From positions 1 through 7,211 of the forward strand of contig JAWXTX010000127.1 in assembly GCA_044433165.1 (NCBI GenBank): a DNA stretch of 7,211 nucleotides, given 5' to 3'. How positions within the stretch are numbered: the first letter of the stretch is position 1; every line of letters starts with the position of its first letter. The position numbers were made by a program, and so were the translations under genes. The notes beneath the pieces are model-generated. The model ran no database searches and had not been told where the DNA came from. It was given only the letters and a program-made list of their open reading frames with translations. The DNA comes from Ferrimonas sp044433165. Its GTDB lineage: Bacteria > Pseudomonadota > Gammaproteobacteria > Enterobacterales > Shewanellaceae. Shown one piece after another: positions 1 to 7,115 of the stretch.

Positions 1-149
1 ACATGGATTCAAGGTTAAGCATATCATGGCTTAATGCGCGAGGGAATACGTTTCCAGCACGCCTCTGGTTGCGGTTTTAGGCAATATATAACAAAGGCCA
101 ACCTTTCGATTAGCCTTTATTAATCTGTCACTTAATTTAACCTGTGTGC
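1..149. other. Left-edge non-coding stretch, no confident gene
   Basis: No supported gene is visible here. Plus-strand frame 3 is open from position 3 to a TAG at 78-80 (25 codons from ATG at 3) and ends in residues ...FPARLWLRF. I do not recognise this as the end of any family. The other two plus frames stop at 16-18 and 32-34. It could be the tail of a gene converging on the formate dehydrogenase gene, but the sequence is too short to decide. The only supported element is the hairpin at 93-118. Confidence 0.4.
93..118 (-). terminator. Probable rho-independent terminator of the formate dehydrogenase gene
   Basis: An inverted repeat has 9-base arms (93-101 and 110-118) around an 8-base loop. 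Read on the minus strand the arms are AAAGGCTAA and TTGGCCTTT, giving nine pairs including one U-G wobble. On the plus strand the same position would be a C-A mismatch, so the structure fits minus-strand RNA better. It begins about 31 bases after the stop codon at 150-152 and is followed by a moderately U-rich run (TTTGTTATATATT). The GC content of the stem is modest, so termination may be incomplete. Confidence 0.55.
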
Positions 150-3100
150 TTATAAAGGGGTCACCTGCACAGAGCACACTTTAAATTCAGGGATCAACGC
201 GATGGGATCTAACGCTGTATTTGTCAGTACGTTCGCCGCGGCCTCAGCAAAGTGGAATGGCATAAATACCACTCCTGTCCGAATTCGCTTCGTCACAAAT
301 GCGGGCACTTCCAATGCTCCTCGCCGCGTTGTTAAGCGCAGCATTTGTCCATTGTTAATCGCTAACGCTTCCGCATCCGCCACCGAGATCATGACTAGCG
401 GCTTAGCCAGCTCGTTCATCCCTTCAGTTTTCCGAGTCATGGTTCCCGTATGAAACTGAGCCAATTGCCGCCCAGTGGTAAAGGTGAATGGGTACTCTTG
501 ATCTGGCAGCTCAGCTGAAACCCGATGAGGCACGGCTGCAAACTCCGCTTTATCCCCTTTAATAAAGCGATCAATGTGCAAAATGGGGGTGCCTGGGTGC
601 TGTTCATCAAAACAGGGCCACTGTAAACGCTCTGTTTCTGTACGTGCCCAGCTGATCCCACCATGGCTTGGCACTAATTGAGCAATCTCAGCGGTAATAT
701 CACTGACTTGCTGATAATCCCAATGAGCGCCCATGGCATTGGCCAGTTGTTGAATGATTTGCCAGTCTAAACGCGCTTCACCAGGCATTGCCAAGGCGGG
801 TCGAACGCGCTGTACGCGCCGCTCGGTATTGGTAAAGTGGCCTTCTTTTTCAGCAAAGCTTGCGGCTGGCAACACAACATCCGCCATGGCGGCGGTTTCG
901 GTCATAAAGATGTCTTGTACTACCAAGAAATCCAATGCCTTTAAGCCATCAATCACATGGTGCTGATCCGGATCGGACAGTACGGGGTTTTCCCCCATGA
1001 CATACAATCCGTGCAATTCACCGGCGATTGCCGCTGGCAGCATCTCCGTTAACCGAAGCCCTGGCTTATCCGAGAGCGGCACGCCCCAGTGCTGTTCAAA
1101 ACGCGCCATCGCTTCTGGATTTGGCAGTTTTTGGTAACCCGGTAAGTAATTTGGCAGTGCCGCCATATCGCAAGCGCCCTGCACGTTACTTTGACCACGC
1201 AGTGGATTAATGCCTCCCCCAGCGTTACCAATATTACCGGTCAGCAGTTGTAAATTAGCCAATGCCCGTACGTTATTGGTGCCATTGGAGTGCTGGGTGA
1301 TCCCCATGGCATAGTAGATCCCCGTTGCCTTAGAATCCGCCAGCATCTGCGCCAGTGTCTGCAATTGCGCTGCGGGCACACCACACACTAATGCCGCATT
1401 CGCCACGTCATACTCTGGGCGCATCACTTCATCATAAAGGGCATCAAAGTTATCCACCCGCGCTGCAATATAAGCTTGATCATGCCAGTTGTTTTTAATC
1501 AATAACTGACACAGGGCGTTAATGAGCATGACATCGGTACCTGGTTGCTGTTGCAGGTACAGATCACTGTGGAATGCCATGTCGACTTTGATGGGATCAA
1601 TCACCACTAACTTGGTGCCATGCTTAAGCGCTTGGCGAATGCGCGAGGCAATAACGGGATGCGAAGCGGCAGTATTGCTACCAATGAGGATCACTAATTC
1701 AGAATATTGCACCGATTCGATTGGGTTTGTCATCGAACCACTGCCCAGTGCTGGCTCAAGACCGGTTACTGTAGTGGCGTGACACAAACGCGCGCAGTGA
1801 TCGACGTTATTATTACCAAAAACCGTACGAATGAACTTTTGAAACAGGTAATTATCTTCGTTAGTGGTTTTCGCGGAAGATAACCCCGCCAGCGCATTCG
1901 CACCATGCTGGGCTTTAATGGCGTTAAAGCGCTCAGCCACTCGCGTCAATGCCTCCTGCCATGAGGCGGGCTGCAATGCCCCATTCACACGAATGTATGG
2001 GGTAGTTAAGCGCTCTTTGGACTGCACAAAATCAAAACCAAAACGCCCTTTAACGCACAGCATGCCTTGGTTTACCGGCGAGTCTTCCACGCCACTGACC
2101 CGCACGATTTTGTTCGTTGGTTCATCAACGTGCAAGGTAATGGCGCAGCCAACCCCACAGTAAGTACAGATGGTATCCACTTGCTTGTAATTATCGGCAA
2201 GCCCATGCTGGCTGCCATTTTTTGCGGTAATGGCACCCACTGGGCAGGCTTGAACACAAGCGCCACACTGCACGCAATCCGAGTCCGCCAGTAGTACATC
2301 GCCAGCCACCACTACTCGTGCCCGAGTCCCGCTTGCAGCCAGACTTAAAATGTTATGCACGCCTTGGTCGCGACAAGCACTCACACATTGGCCACAGCCA
2401 ATACAGCGGTTTCGATCTATACGCAAAAAGGGCGTGGACTCATCTAATTTAAACTTGCTGTAGTGATCATTGGCCAAATCGGCATCACTAATGCGGTATT
2501 CCGTGGCGTAATCGCGCAGCGAACAACTTTGGCTTTTTTGACACCCACACGCTAAGCAGCGAGCGGCTTCAGCCATGGCCAGATCACGCCCAAAGCCCGT
2601 TTCTACCTCGTTAAAGTTAAGCGCGCGTGCCGTCAAAGATAACTCGGGCATTTTGGCACGCAACGCTTCTGGGTAATCACCAAAATAACGGGTTTCAACG
2701 TCTTTTAAGCGGGCGGCTTTCTGGGCATTAAACTCCGGCTGCGCAACAACGATTTGACCTTCGTTAATGAACTTCAGCATCACATCAGCACAGCGCCGCC
2801 CTTCTCCGATGGCCTCAACGGCCGTCGCAGGCCCCAAACGAAAATCACCAATAGCAAACAAGTTTTGCCCAACAAAGAAGGTGTCATCCGCGGCATCAGC
2901 TGTACCCCAGCGGGTAAGAGGCACCGCCTCACCTAACCCAGCGGGATCGGGTTTTTGGCTTACCGCGGGGATCACGGTATCAAACTCATGCCACTGGTAT
3001 TCACCCGTCGGCTCTGGGCTGCGACGGCCCGAGGCATCGGGTTCGCCTAAACGCAACATTTCCACTTTAACTTGGGTAACACGGCCATGCTCATCGGCCT

Positions 3101-4247
3101 TGTTTTCCACCGGTAACGCCAAGAACAGGAACTCGACCCCTTCAATTTCGGCATCGTGGATCTCAAACGGTTCTGCCGGCATATCGGCTTTAGTACGGCG
3201 GTAGATGATCGTGACTTGGGCACCGGTTCTTAACGCGGTACGAGCACAATCAATGGCGGTATTGCCGCCCCCGATAACGGCCACTTTTTTACCTAAACCG
3301 GTCTCTTTATTCAGGGCGTGATCCCGCAGGAAATCAACACCAAGCATCACGCCATCCAGATCAGAGCCTTGATAGTCCATCGCTACCGCTTGCGAGGCCC
3401 CAATCGCCAAACAAACGGCGTCATATTGCTGTTGCAGCTGCGCCAGCTCAACGTCTTGACCTAAACGGGTGTTGGTATGAATGCGCATACCCGCTCGGCA
3501 CATCAATTCAATCTCTTGGCTTAAAATCGCCTTAGGTAAACGGTATTCAGGGATCCCATAACGCAGCCATCCCCCTGCTTCTGGCATCGCTTCAAACAGA
3601 TCCACTTCACAGCCTTGATGGCTTAAAAAATAGCCGGCAGACAAACCTCCGGGACCGGCACCAATAATCGCCACACGTTTGCCATTAGCTGGCGCAATCG
3701 GCGCCAGACTGGGACAGGTTTGAGTGAGATCCAAATCCGCAGCATGGCGCTTTAACTGACGAATCGCCAAAGGCTGATCCACAAGGTTACGGCGGCACTC
3801 AGACTCACAGAATGCAGGGCAAACACGACCCACCGACAGCGGCAAAGGTAAGGTTAACTTAACGGTTTCGGTGGCTTTGATTTCATCGCCTTGAGCGATG
3901 TGAAATAGATAGCTCTGCACATCAACACCGGCCGGACAAGCGGTTTTACAAGGTGCTTCGCAATCGGCGTGGTGATCCGACAAGATGGCCGCTAAGGCAG
4001 CTCGGCGATGTTCTGTTAATGCCGGAGATTGGCTTACCACAGTAGCGGGGTGTTCAATGATGTATTCGCAGCTGCGTACTTGCTCCCCATTAACCTCAAC
4101 CACACACAGATCACAAGGTGACTTCCCCTCGACATGGCTGTCAGCACATAACGACGGAATGGTAGCTCCTTGTGCCCGCGCCCAATCCAATAAACGCACC
4201 CCACTTGGGGCGGATATCAGCTGCGCATCCAGTGTGATTTCAATCAT
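150..4247 (-). CDS. Formate dehydrogenase alpha-type molybdoenzyme fused to a GltD-like FAD/NAD(P)H oxidoreductase
   Basis: Probable cytoplasmic enzyme oxidising formate to CO2 and passing electrons to NAD(P)+ within one chain; reaction and acceptor are inferred from domains. Order in 1365 residues: [2Fe-2S] domain (C34, C45, C48, C60); Cys-rich GltD-type domain (C96, C100, C104, C143, C147, C151); FAD Rossmann motif (G196-G201); NAD(P)H motif GGGNTAID (326-333) followed by YRR (349-351), suggesting NADPH; FAD-closing GD motif (467-468); extra Cys group (C564, C567, C569, C575); 2[4Fe-4S] ferredoxin (C615/618/621/625 and C658/661/664/668); molybdopterin domain with [4Fe-4S] ligands C694, C697, C701, C731, K733, Mo ligand C822 with H823, and R1017 in PLRGQ; dinucleotide-binding C-terminus from about 1250. 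No signal peptide or Tat motif is present. Classical FdhA subunits are much shorter and use a separate NuoF-like partner. The ATG at 4245-4247 has only a weak upstream GGA. No fdhD or Mo-cofactor gene is in view. Confidence 0.93.
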   Translation of the reverse strand: MIEITLDAQLISAPSGVRLLDWARAQGATIPSLCADSHVEGKSPCDLCVVEVNGEQVRSCEYIIEHPATVVSQSPALTEHRRAALAAILSDHHADCEAPCKTACPAGVDVQSYLFHIAQGDEIKATETVKLTLPLPLSVGRVCPAFCESECRRNLVDQPLAIRQLKRHAADLDLTQTCPSLAPIAPANGKRVAIIGAGPGGLSAGYFLSHQGCEVDLFEAMPEAGGWLRYGIPEYRLPKAILSQEIELMCRAGMRIHTNTRLGQDVELAQLQQQYDAVCLAIGASQAVAMDYQGSDLDGVMLGVDFLRDHALNKETGLGKKVAVIGGGNTAIDCARTALRTGAQVTIIYRRTKADMPAEPFEIHDAEIEGVEFLFLALPVENKADEHGRVTQVKVEMLRLGEPDASGRRSPEPTGEYQWHEFDTVIPAVSQKPDPAGLGEAVPLTRWGTADAADDTFFVGQNLFAIGDFRLGPATAVEAIGEGRRCADVMLKFINEGQIVVAQPEFNAQKAARLKDVETRYFGDYPEALRAKMPELSLTARALNFNEVETGFGRDLAMAEAARCLACGCQKSQSCSLRDYATEYRISDADLANDHYSKFKLDESTPFLRIDRNRCIGCGQCVSACRDQGVHNILSLAASGTRARVVVAGDVLLADSDCVQCGACVQACPVGAITAKNGSQHGLADNYKQVDTICTYCGVGCAITLHVDEPTNKIVRVSGVEDSPVNQGMLCVKGRFGFDFVQSKERLTTPYIRVNGALQPASWQEALTRVAERFNAIKAQHGANALAGLSSAKTTNEDNYLFQKFIRTVFGNNNVDHCARLCHATTVTGLEPALGSGSMTNPIESVQYSELVILIGSNTAASHPVIASRIRQALKHGTKLVVIDPIKVDMAFHSDLYLQQQPGTDVMLINALCQLLIKNNWHDQAYIAARVDNFDALYDEVMRPEYDVANAALVCGVPAAQLQTLAQMLADSKATGIYYAMGITQHSNGTNNVRALANLQLLTGNIGNAGGGINPLRGQSNVQGACDMAALPNYLPGYQKLPNPEAMARFEQHWGVPLSDKPGLRLTEMLPAAIAGELHGLYVMGENPVLSDPDQHHVIDGLKALDFLVVQDIFMTETAAMADVVLPAASFAEKEGHFTNTERRVQRVRPALAMPGEARLDWQIIQQLANAMGAHWDYQQVSDITAEIAQLVPSHGGISWARTETERLQWPCFDEQHPGTPILHIDRFIKGDKAEFAAVPHRVSAELPDQEYPFTFTTGRQLAQFHTGTMTRKTEGMNELAKPLVMISVADAEALAINNGQMLRLTTRRGALEVPAFVTKRIRTGVVFMPFHFAEAAANVLTNTALDPIALIPEFKVCSVQVTPL

Positions 4248-4390
4248 TTTACTCAGTCCATCGCCAGTAATAGTTAATTATGGCCAGCAGCATACCTAGG
4301 TCTGTCTATTCTTCTCACCCACAAGCCAACATATTCGTGATCAAACAGGCGTTTTGAGCAGAAATAAATGATAATAAATTGATTAAAACA

Positions 4391-4444
4391 GATGGATTCG
4401 ATGGTGCATTCATCTGGCCCGACGGCAGTTAGCCTTTTGGGCCG
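4391..4444 (+). other. Two adjacent potential RNA hairpins upstream of the protease gene
   Basis: Hairpin 1 (4391-4414) pairs GATGGAT with ATTCATC, has one mismatch, two further pairs and an ATGG loop. Hairpin 2 (4415-4444) pairs TGGCCC (4415-4420) with GGGCCG (4439-4444), and has an inner GGC/GCC stem at 4424-4426 and 4432-4434. At three positions (4395/4410, 4400/4405, 4415/4444) plus-strand RNA forms a G-U wobble where minus-strand RNA would have an A-C mismatch, so the structures favour plus-strand RNA. Hairpin 2 is followed by TATTTATT. The element could be a leader from an unseen upstream promoter, a small RNA with its terminator, or chance. I do not recognise it as a known riboswitch. 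Confidence 0.3.
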
Positions 4445-4502
4445 TATTTATTCCATGCCTATGTGCTCTTTAGCATAATAAATGCTGACTGAATGATTTT
4501 CC

Positions 4503-4533
4503 CCCTTGGAAATACGTGAATCATCCCCATTTA
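4503..4533 (+). promoter_or_regulatory. Sigma-32 (RpoH) heat-shock promoter
   Basis: The -35 region reads CCCTTGGAA (4503-4511) and the -10 region CCCCATTTA (4525-4533), with 13 bases between TTGGAA and CCCCAT. The RpoH consensus is roughly CTTGAAA and CCCCATnTa separated by 11-16 bases. The whole stretch strongly resembles the E. coli groE heat-shock promoter as I recall it, including the flanking TTTTCCCCC and the AT just before the -10. One extra G sits in the -35. Transcription should start near 4538-4542, downstream of the GTG at 4516. This implies heat-inducible expression of the Lon-type protease and decides its start codon. Confidence 0.8.
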
Positions 4534-4566
4534 CTGAAACATGTTTTCGTATCAGCAGCAGCCTTA

Positions 4567-7065
4567 ATGAGCGACCACCCAATCAACGAATTTAACGCCA
4601 ACTGGAACCTCTCTTTTCATGAGAGCAGTGAAACTAATGACTTCGAGTTAAGCAATGCTCAGCCTCAGCACAATAAGACCCAAGTGCTACCGGCAATGAT
4701 GTTGCAAAATCGCCCGTTTTTTCCTGAACAGATCATGCCGGTGTTAGTTAAAGGTGCGGAATGGGGATCGACCCTTAAAGCCGTAAAAGACAGCGAACAT
4801 AAGTTAATGGTGCTGTTTCATACCAGCCAAACGGATCTGGCGCGCACCCCTGTCGATTTAGAACAGCTGGCGCAAACAGGTTGTGTGGTAAAGGTTCATA
4901 ACATTGAAAAAAATGAAAACGGCAGCTTTCAATTTGTCGCCGAAGGGATAAAACGGGCAACCGTAACACGCTGGTTAACCGAAAGCGGCCCATATCTGGC
5001 TGAGCTGCACTACCCCAGTGATGAGCAAAACGAAGATGAAAGCAAAGAGATCAAAGCCTATGCCATCACCATCATTAAAACGTTAAAGCAGCTGCTGCCA
5101 CTGAACCCACTTTATTCTGAAGAACTGAAACATTACTTAGAACGCTTTAGCCCCAATGAGCCAGCAGCGTTAACCGATTTCAGTGCGGCCATCACCAGTG
5201 CCAGTACCGCGGAATTGCAACAAGTGCTCGACACCATTAGTTTGCTGCCCCGCATTCAAAAGGTATTGGTACTGCTTAAAAAAGAGTTAGAGACCGCCAA
5301 GCTGCAAACCGCCATCTCTAAAAAAGTGCACCGCAAGATGGATAAGCGTGAACGCGAATTTATGCTGCGCGAACAGCTGAAAGTAATCCAACAAGAGCTG
5401 GGCGACGGCGGTGATGACAAAACCACTGAAATTGCAGAGTTTCGTCAGCGTATTGAAGGGCTAACACTGCCCGCGGCCGTTCAAAAACGTTTTAATGACG
5501 AAGTGAAGAAATTCATGGGGCTGGAAAGCGGCTCGCCAGAGTATGCGGTTTCTCGCAATTATTTAGACTGGCTGAGCCAAATCCCTTGGTCGAAATTCAG
5601 CCAAGACAGCCTTGATCTCACCCAAGCCCGAAAAATTTTAGATAAACACCACGATGGCATTAATGATGTGAAAGATCGCATCATCGAATTTTTGGCGGTC
5701 GGCAGCTACAAAGGGCTCAATGATGAGCACTTTATCGGCATTATTGACGGCTCCATCATTCTGTTGGTGGGGCCACCGGGAGTGGGTAAAACCTCTATTG
5801 GTAAGTCCATTGCCGATTGCTTAAACCGCCCGTTCTACCGCTTTAGCGTTGGGGGCATGCGCGATGAGGCCGAAATTAAAGGGCATCGCCGCACTTATAT
5901 TGGCGCAATGCCCGGCAAACTGGCGCAAGGCTTAAAAGAATGTGGGGTGATGAATCCGGTGATCATGCTGGATGAGATCGACAAAATTGGCCAAAGCTAC
6001 CAAGGTGATCCGGCTTCAGCGCTACTGGAAACCTTAGACCCAGAGCAAAACAGCGAATTTTTAGACCATTACTTGGATGTTCGAATGGACTTATCCAAAG
6101 TGCTCTTCGTCTGTACTGCTAATAGCCTAGACAGCATTCCAGGGCCACTGCTCGACCGCATGGAAACCATCCGTTTGTCGGGTTATTTAGCCGAAGAAAA
6201 ATTGGCCATTGCCAAACACCATTTATGGCCGAAACAACTTAAAAAAGCCGGTTTAAAACGGGCTCAATTGCGGATCAGCGACGCGGCATTACGCTCGGTC
6301 ATTGAAGGCTATGCCCGTGAGGCTGGCGTACGCTCTTTAGAAAAACAACTGGCGAAGTTAGTGCGCAAGTCCGTGGTAAAACTGCTGCAGACCGATGCCA
6401 GCAAGCTCAGTATTGGCCTAAAAGATATTGAAAGCATGCTCGGCTTAGCACGCTTTAAAGACGACCAACTGCTCAACGGCGTTGGCATTGTAACGGGGCT
6501 GGCTTGGACGTCCATGGGCGGCGCTACCCTGCCAGTTGAAGCACGCTTAATCCATCGCCAAAGCCGCAACTTAACGGTTTCAGGGCAACTGGGTAAGGTG
6601 ATGAAAGAGTCCGCCACCATCGCCCATAATTTTATCAGTGGTTACCTTGCAGAGCTGGATAAACGCTTGCTCGATGCCGATGCCGATGCCGATGCCGATG
6701 CCCAGCACTATTTTGATAACGCCTTTGTTCATCTGCACGTTCCCGATGGCGCCACCCCAAAAGATGGCCCAAGTGCGGGGATCACCATGGCAACCGCCCT
6801 GTTATCTCTGGCACTCAATAAAGCACCTAGCCGTGGTTTTGCCATGACCGGTGAGCTAAGCCTAACGGGGCAAGTGATGCCCGTTGGGGGCATTCGAGAA
6901 AAAGTGATCTCGGCCAAACGGCAAAAAATCCAGCAAGTGATTTTACCCGAAGCCAATCGCAGCGACTTTAATGAGTTACCTGATTACATTAAAGAGGGGC
7001 TCCAAGTACATTTTGCTTCGGTCTACCAAGATGTCGCCAACTTAATGTTTGAAAACCATTCGTAA
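4567..7065 (+). CDS. lon: Lon-family ATP-dependent serine protease, type 2 (AsrA-like)
   Basis: Cytoplasmic ATP-driven protease that unfolds and degrades misfolded or regulatory proteins. Numbered from ATG 4567 (832 residues): variable acidic leader (1-37); Lon N-domain from about 38; basic helical coiled-coil-like segment (about 250-281); AAA+ module with Walker A GPPGVGKT (402-409) and Walker B VIMLDE (465-470); S16 protease domain from about 638 with Ser736 in DGPSAG and Lys779, 43 residues apart as in E. coli Lon S679/K722. Both catalytic residues are intact. It fits the second Lon type best, typified by Pseudomonas PA0779/AsrA, rather than canonical Lon (784 residues), judging from remembered sequences. 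The frame is open to GTG 4516 (849 residues), but that codon lies inside the sigma-32 promoter, so ATG 4567 is preferred. No good ribosome-binding site precedes either start. The oddities are a DA repeat at 703-712 and a short insertion before Walker A. Confidence 0.93.
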   Translation: MSDHPINEFNANWNLSFHESSETNDFELSNAQPQHNKTQVLPAMMLQNRPFFPEQIMPVLVKGAEWGSTLKAVKDSEHKLMVLFHTSQTDLARTPVDLEQLAQTGCVVKVHNIEKNENGSFQFVAEGIKRATVTRWLTESGPYLAELHYPSDEQNEDESKEIKAYAITIIKTLKQLLPLNPLYSEELKHYLERFSPNEPAALTDFSAAITSASTAELQQVLDTISLLPRIQKVLVLLKKELETAKLQTAISKKVHRKMDKREREFMLREQLKVIQQELGDGGDDKTTEIAEFRQRIEGLTLPAAVQKRFNDEVKKFMGLESGSPEYAVSRNYLDWLSQIPWSKFSQDSLDLTQARKILDKHHDGINDVKDRIIEFLAVGSYKGLNDEHFIGIIDGSIILLVGPPGVGKTSIGKSIADCLNRPFYRFSVGGMRDEAEIKGHRRTYIGAMPGKLAQGLKECGVMNPVIMLDEIDKIGQSYQGDPASALLETLDPEQNSEFLDHYLDVRMDLSKVLFVCTANSLDSIPGPLLDRMETIRLSGYLAEEKLAIAKHHLWPKQLKKAGLKRAQLRISDAALRSVIEGYAREAGVRSLEKQLAKLVRKSVVKLLQTDASKLSIGLKDIESMLGLARFKDDQLLNGVGIVTGLAWTSMGGATLPVEARLIHRQSRNLTVSGQLGKVMKESATIAHNFISGYLAELDKRLLDADADADADAQHYFDNAFVHLHVPDGATPKDGPSAGITMATALLSLALNKAPSRGFAMTGELSLTGQVMPVGGIREKVISAKRQKIQQVILPEANRSDFNELPDYIKEGLQVHFASVYQDVANLMFENHS
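6673..6702 (+). repeat. In-frame hexanucleotide tandem repeat (GATGCC)5
   Basis: Five perfect copies of GATGCC encode five Asp-Ala pairs at residues 703-712 of the Lon-type protease. They lie in the variable linker about 24 residues before catalytic Ser736. Related Lon proteins have a short, non-repetitive loop here, by memory. Because the unit is six bases, copy-number change would alter loop length without a frameshift. The perfect identity of the copies suggests recent slippage. Confidence 0.95.
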
Positions 7066-7066
7066 T

Positions 7067-7102
7067 AAAAGCCACGGCAGCCTAAGGCTGCCGTGGCTTT
7101 TT
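7067..7102. terminator. Bidirectional rho-independent terminator between the protease gene and ruvB
   Basis: A perfect 16-base inverted repeat (7067-7082 and 7086-7101, arm AAAAGCCACGGCAGCC) surrounds a TAA loop. The GC-rich core is followed by TTTTT (7098-7102) on the plus strand and by TTTTATTA on the minus strand. It starts one base after the protease stop codon and lies 14 bases beyond the ruvB stop, so it can end both convergent transcripts. Confidence 0.93.
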
Positions 7103-7115
7103 GGGCGTAATCCCT

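Larger units (their letters stand above)
4248..4566. promoter_or_regulatory. Divergent intergenic control region
   Basis: This 319-base gap separates the divergent formate dehydrogenase and Lon-type genes. It contains a clear sigma-32-type promoter at 4503-4533 and a cluster of potential hairpins at 4391-4488. No -35/-10 pair for the minus-strand gene could be supported: TATTAT-like and TATGCT-like -10 candidates lack a matching -35. Isolated TTGAT half sites exist (plus strand from 4379, minus strand around 4338-4342), but no full FNR palindrome (TTGAT-N4-ATCAA) and no GG-N10-GC sigma-54 site was found. No protein-coding gene is supported here. Confidence 0.6.

Noticed and set aside
2767..3204. 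145-codon plus-strand open frame antisense to the large redox gene
   Set aside because: It lies wholly within the well-supported formate dehydrogenase coding region, and its translation is low-complexity Ser/Pro/Ala/Arg-rich with no recognisable domain. It is an out-of-frame shadow, as are the other short antisense frames there.
4294..4301. 8-base palindrome ACCTAGGT upstream of the formate dehydrogenase gene
   Set aside because: The symmetry does not extend beyond eight bases and matches no regulator site I can name, so it may be chance.
4334..4384. TTGAT half sites resembling FNR boxes
   Set aside because: Each has only one half of the TTGAT-N4-ATCAA palindrome, and AT-rich DNA yields such halves often. 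Anaerobic control is plausible for this enzyme but is not shown by the sequence.
4498..4512. Inverted repeat TTTCC-N5-GGAAA over the -35 region
   Set aside because: The short arms are explained by the promoter sequence itself (CCCCCTTGGAA), so there is no independent reason to call an operator.
4493..4519. Eight-codon open frame (ATG 4493 to TGA 4517-4519) as a leader peptide
   Set aside because: It lies upstream of the predicted sigma-32 transcription start and has no ribosome-binding site.
6309..6620. 103-codon minus-strand open frame inside the protease gene
   Set aside because: It overlaps the conserved AAA+/protease region of the Lon-type protein and shows no family features; it is a shadow frame.
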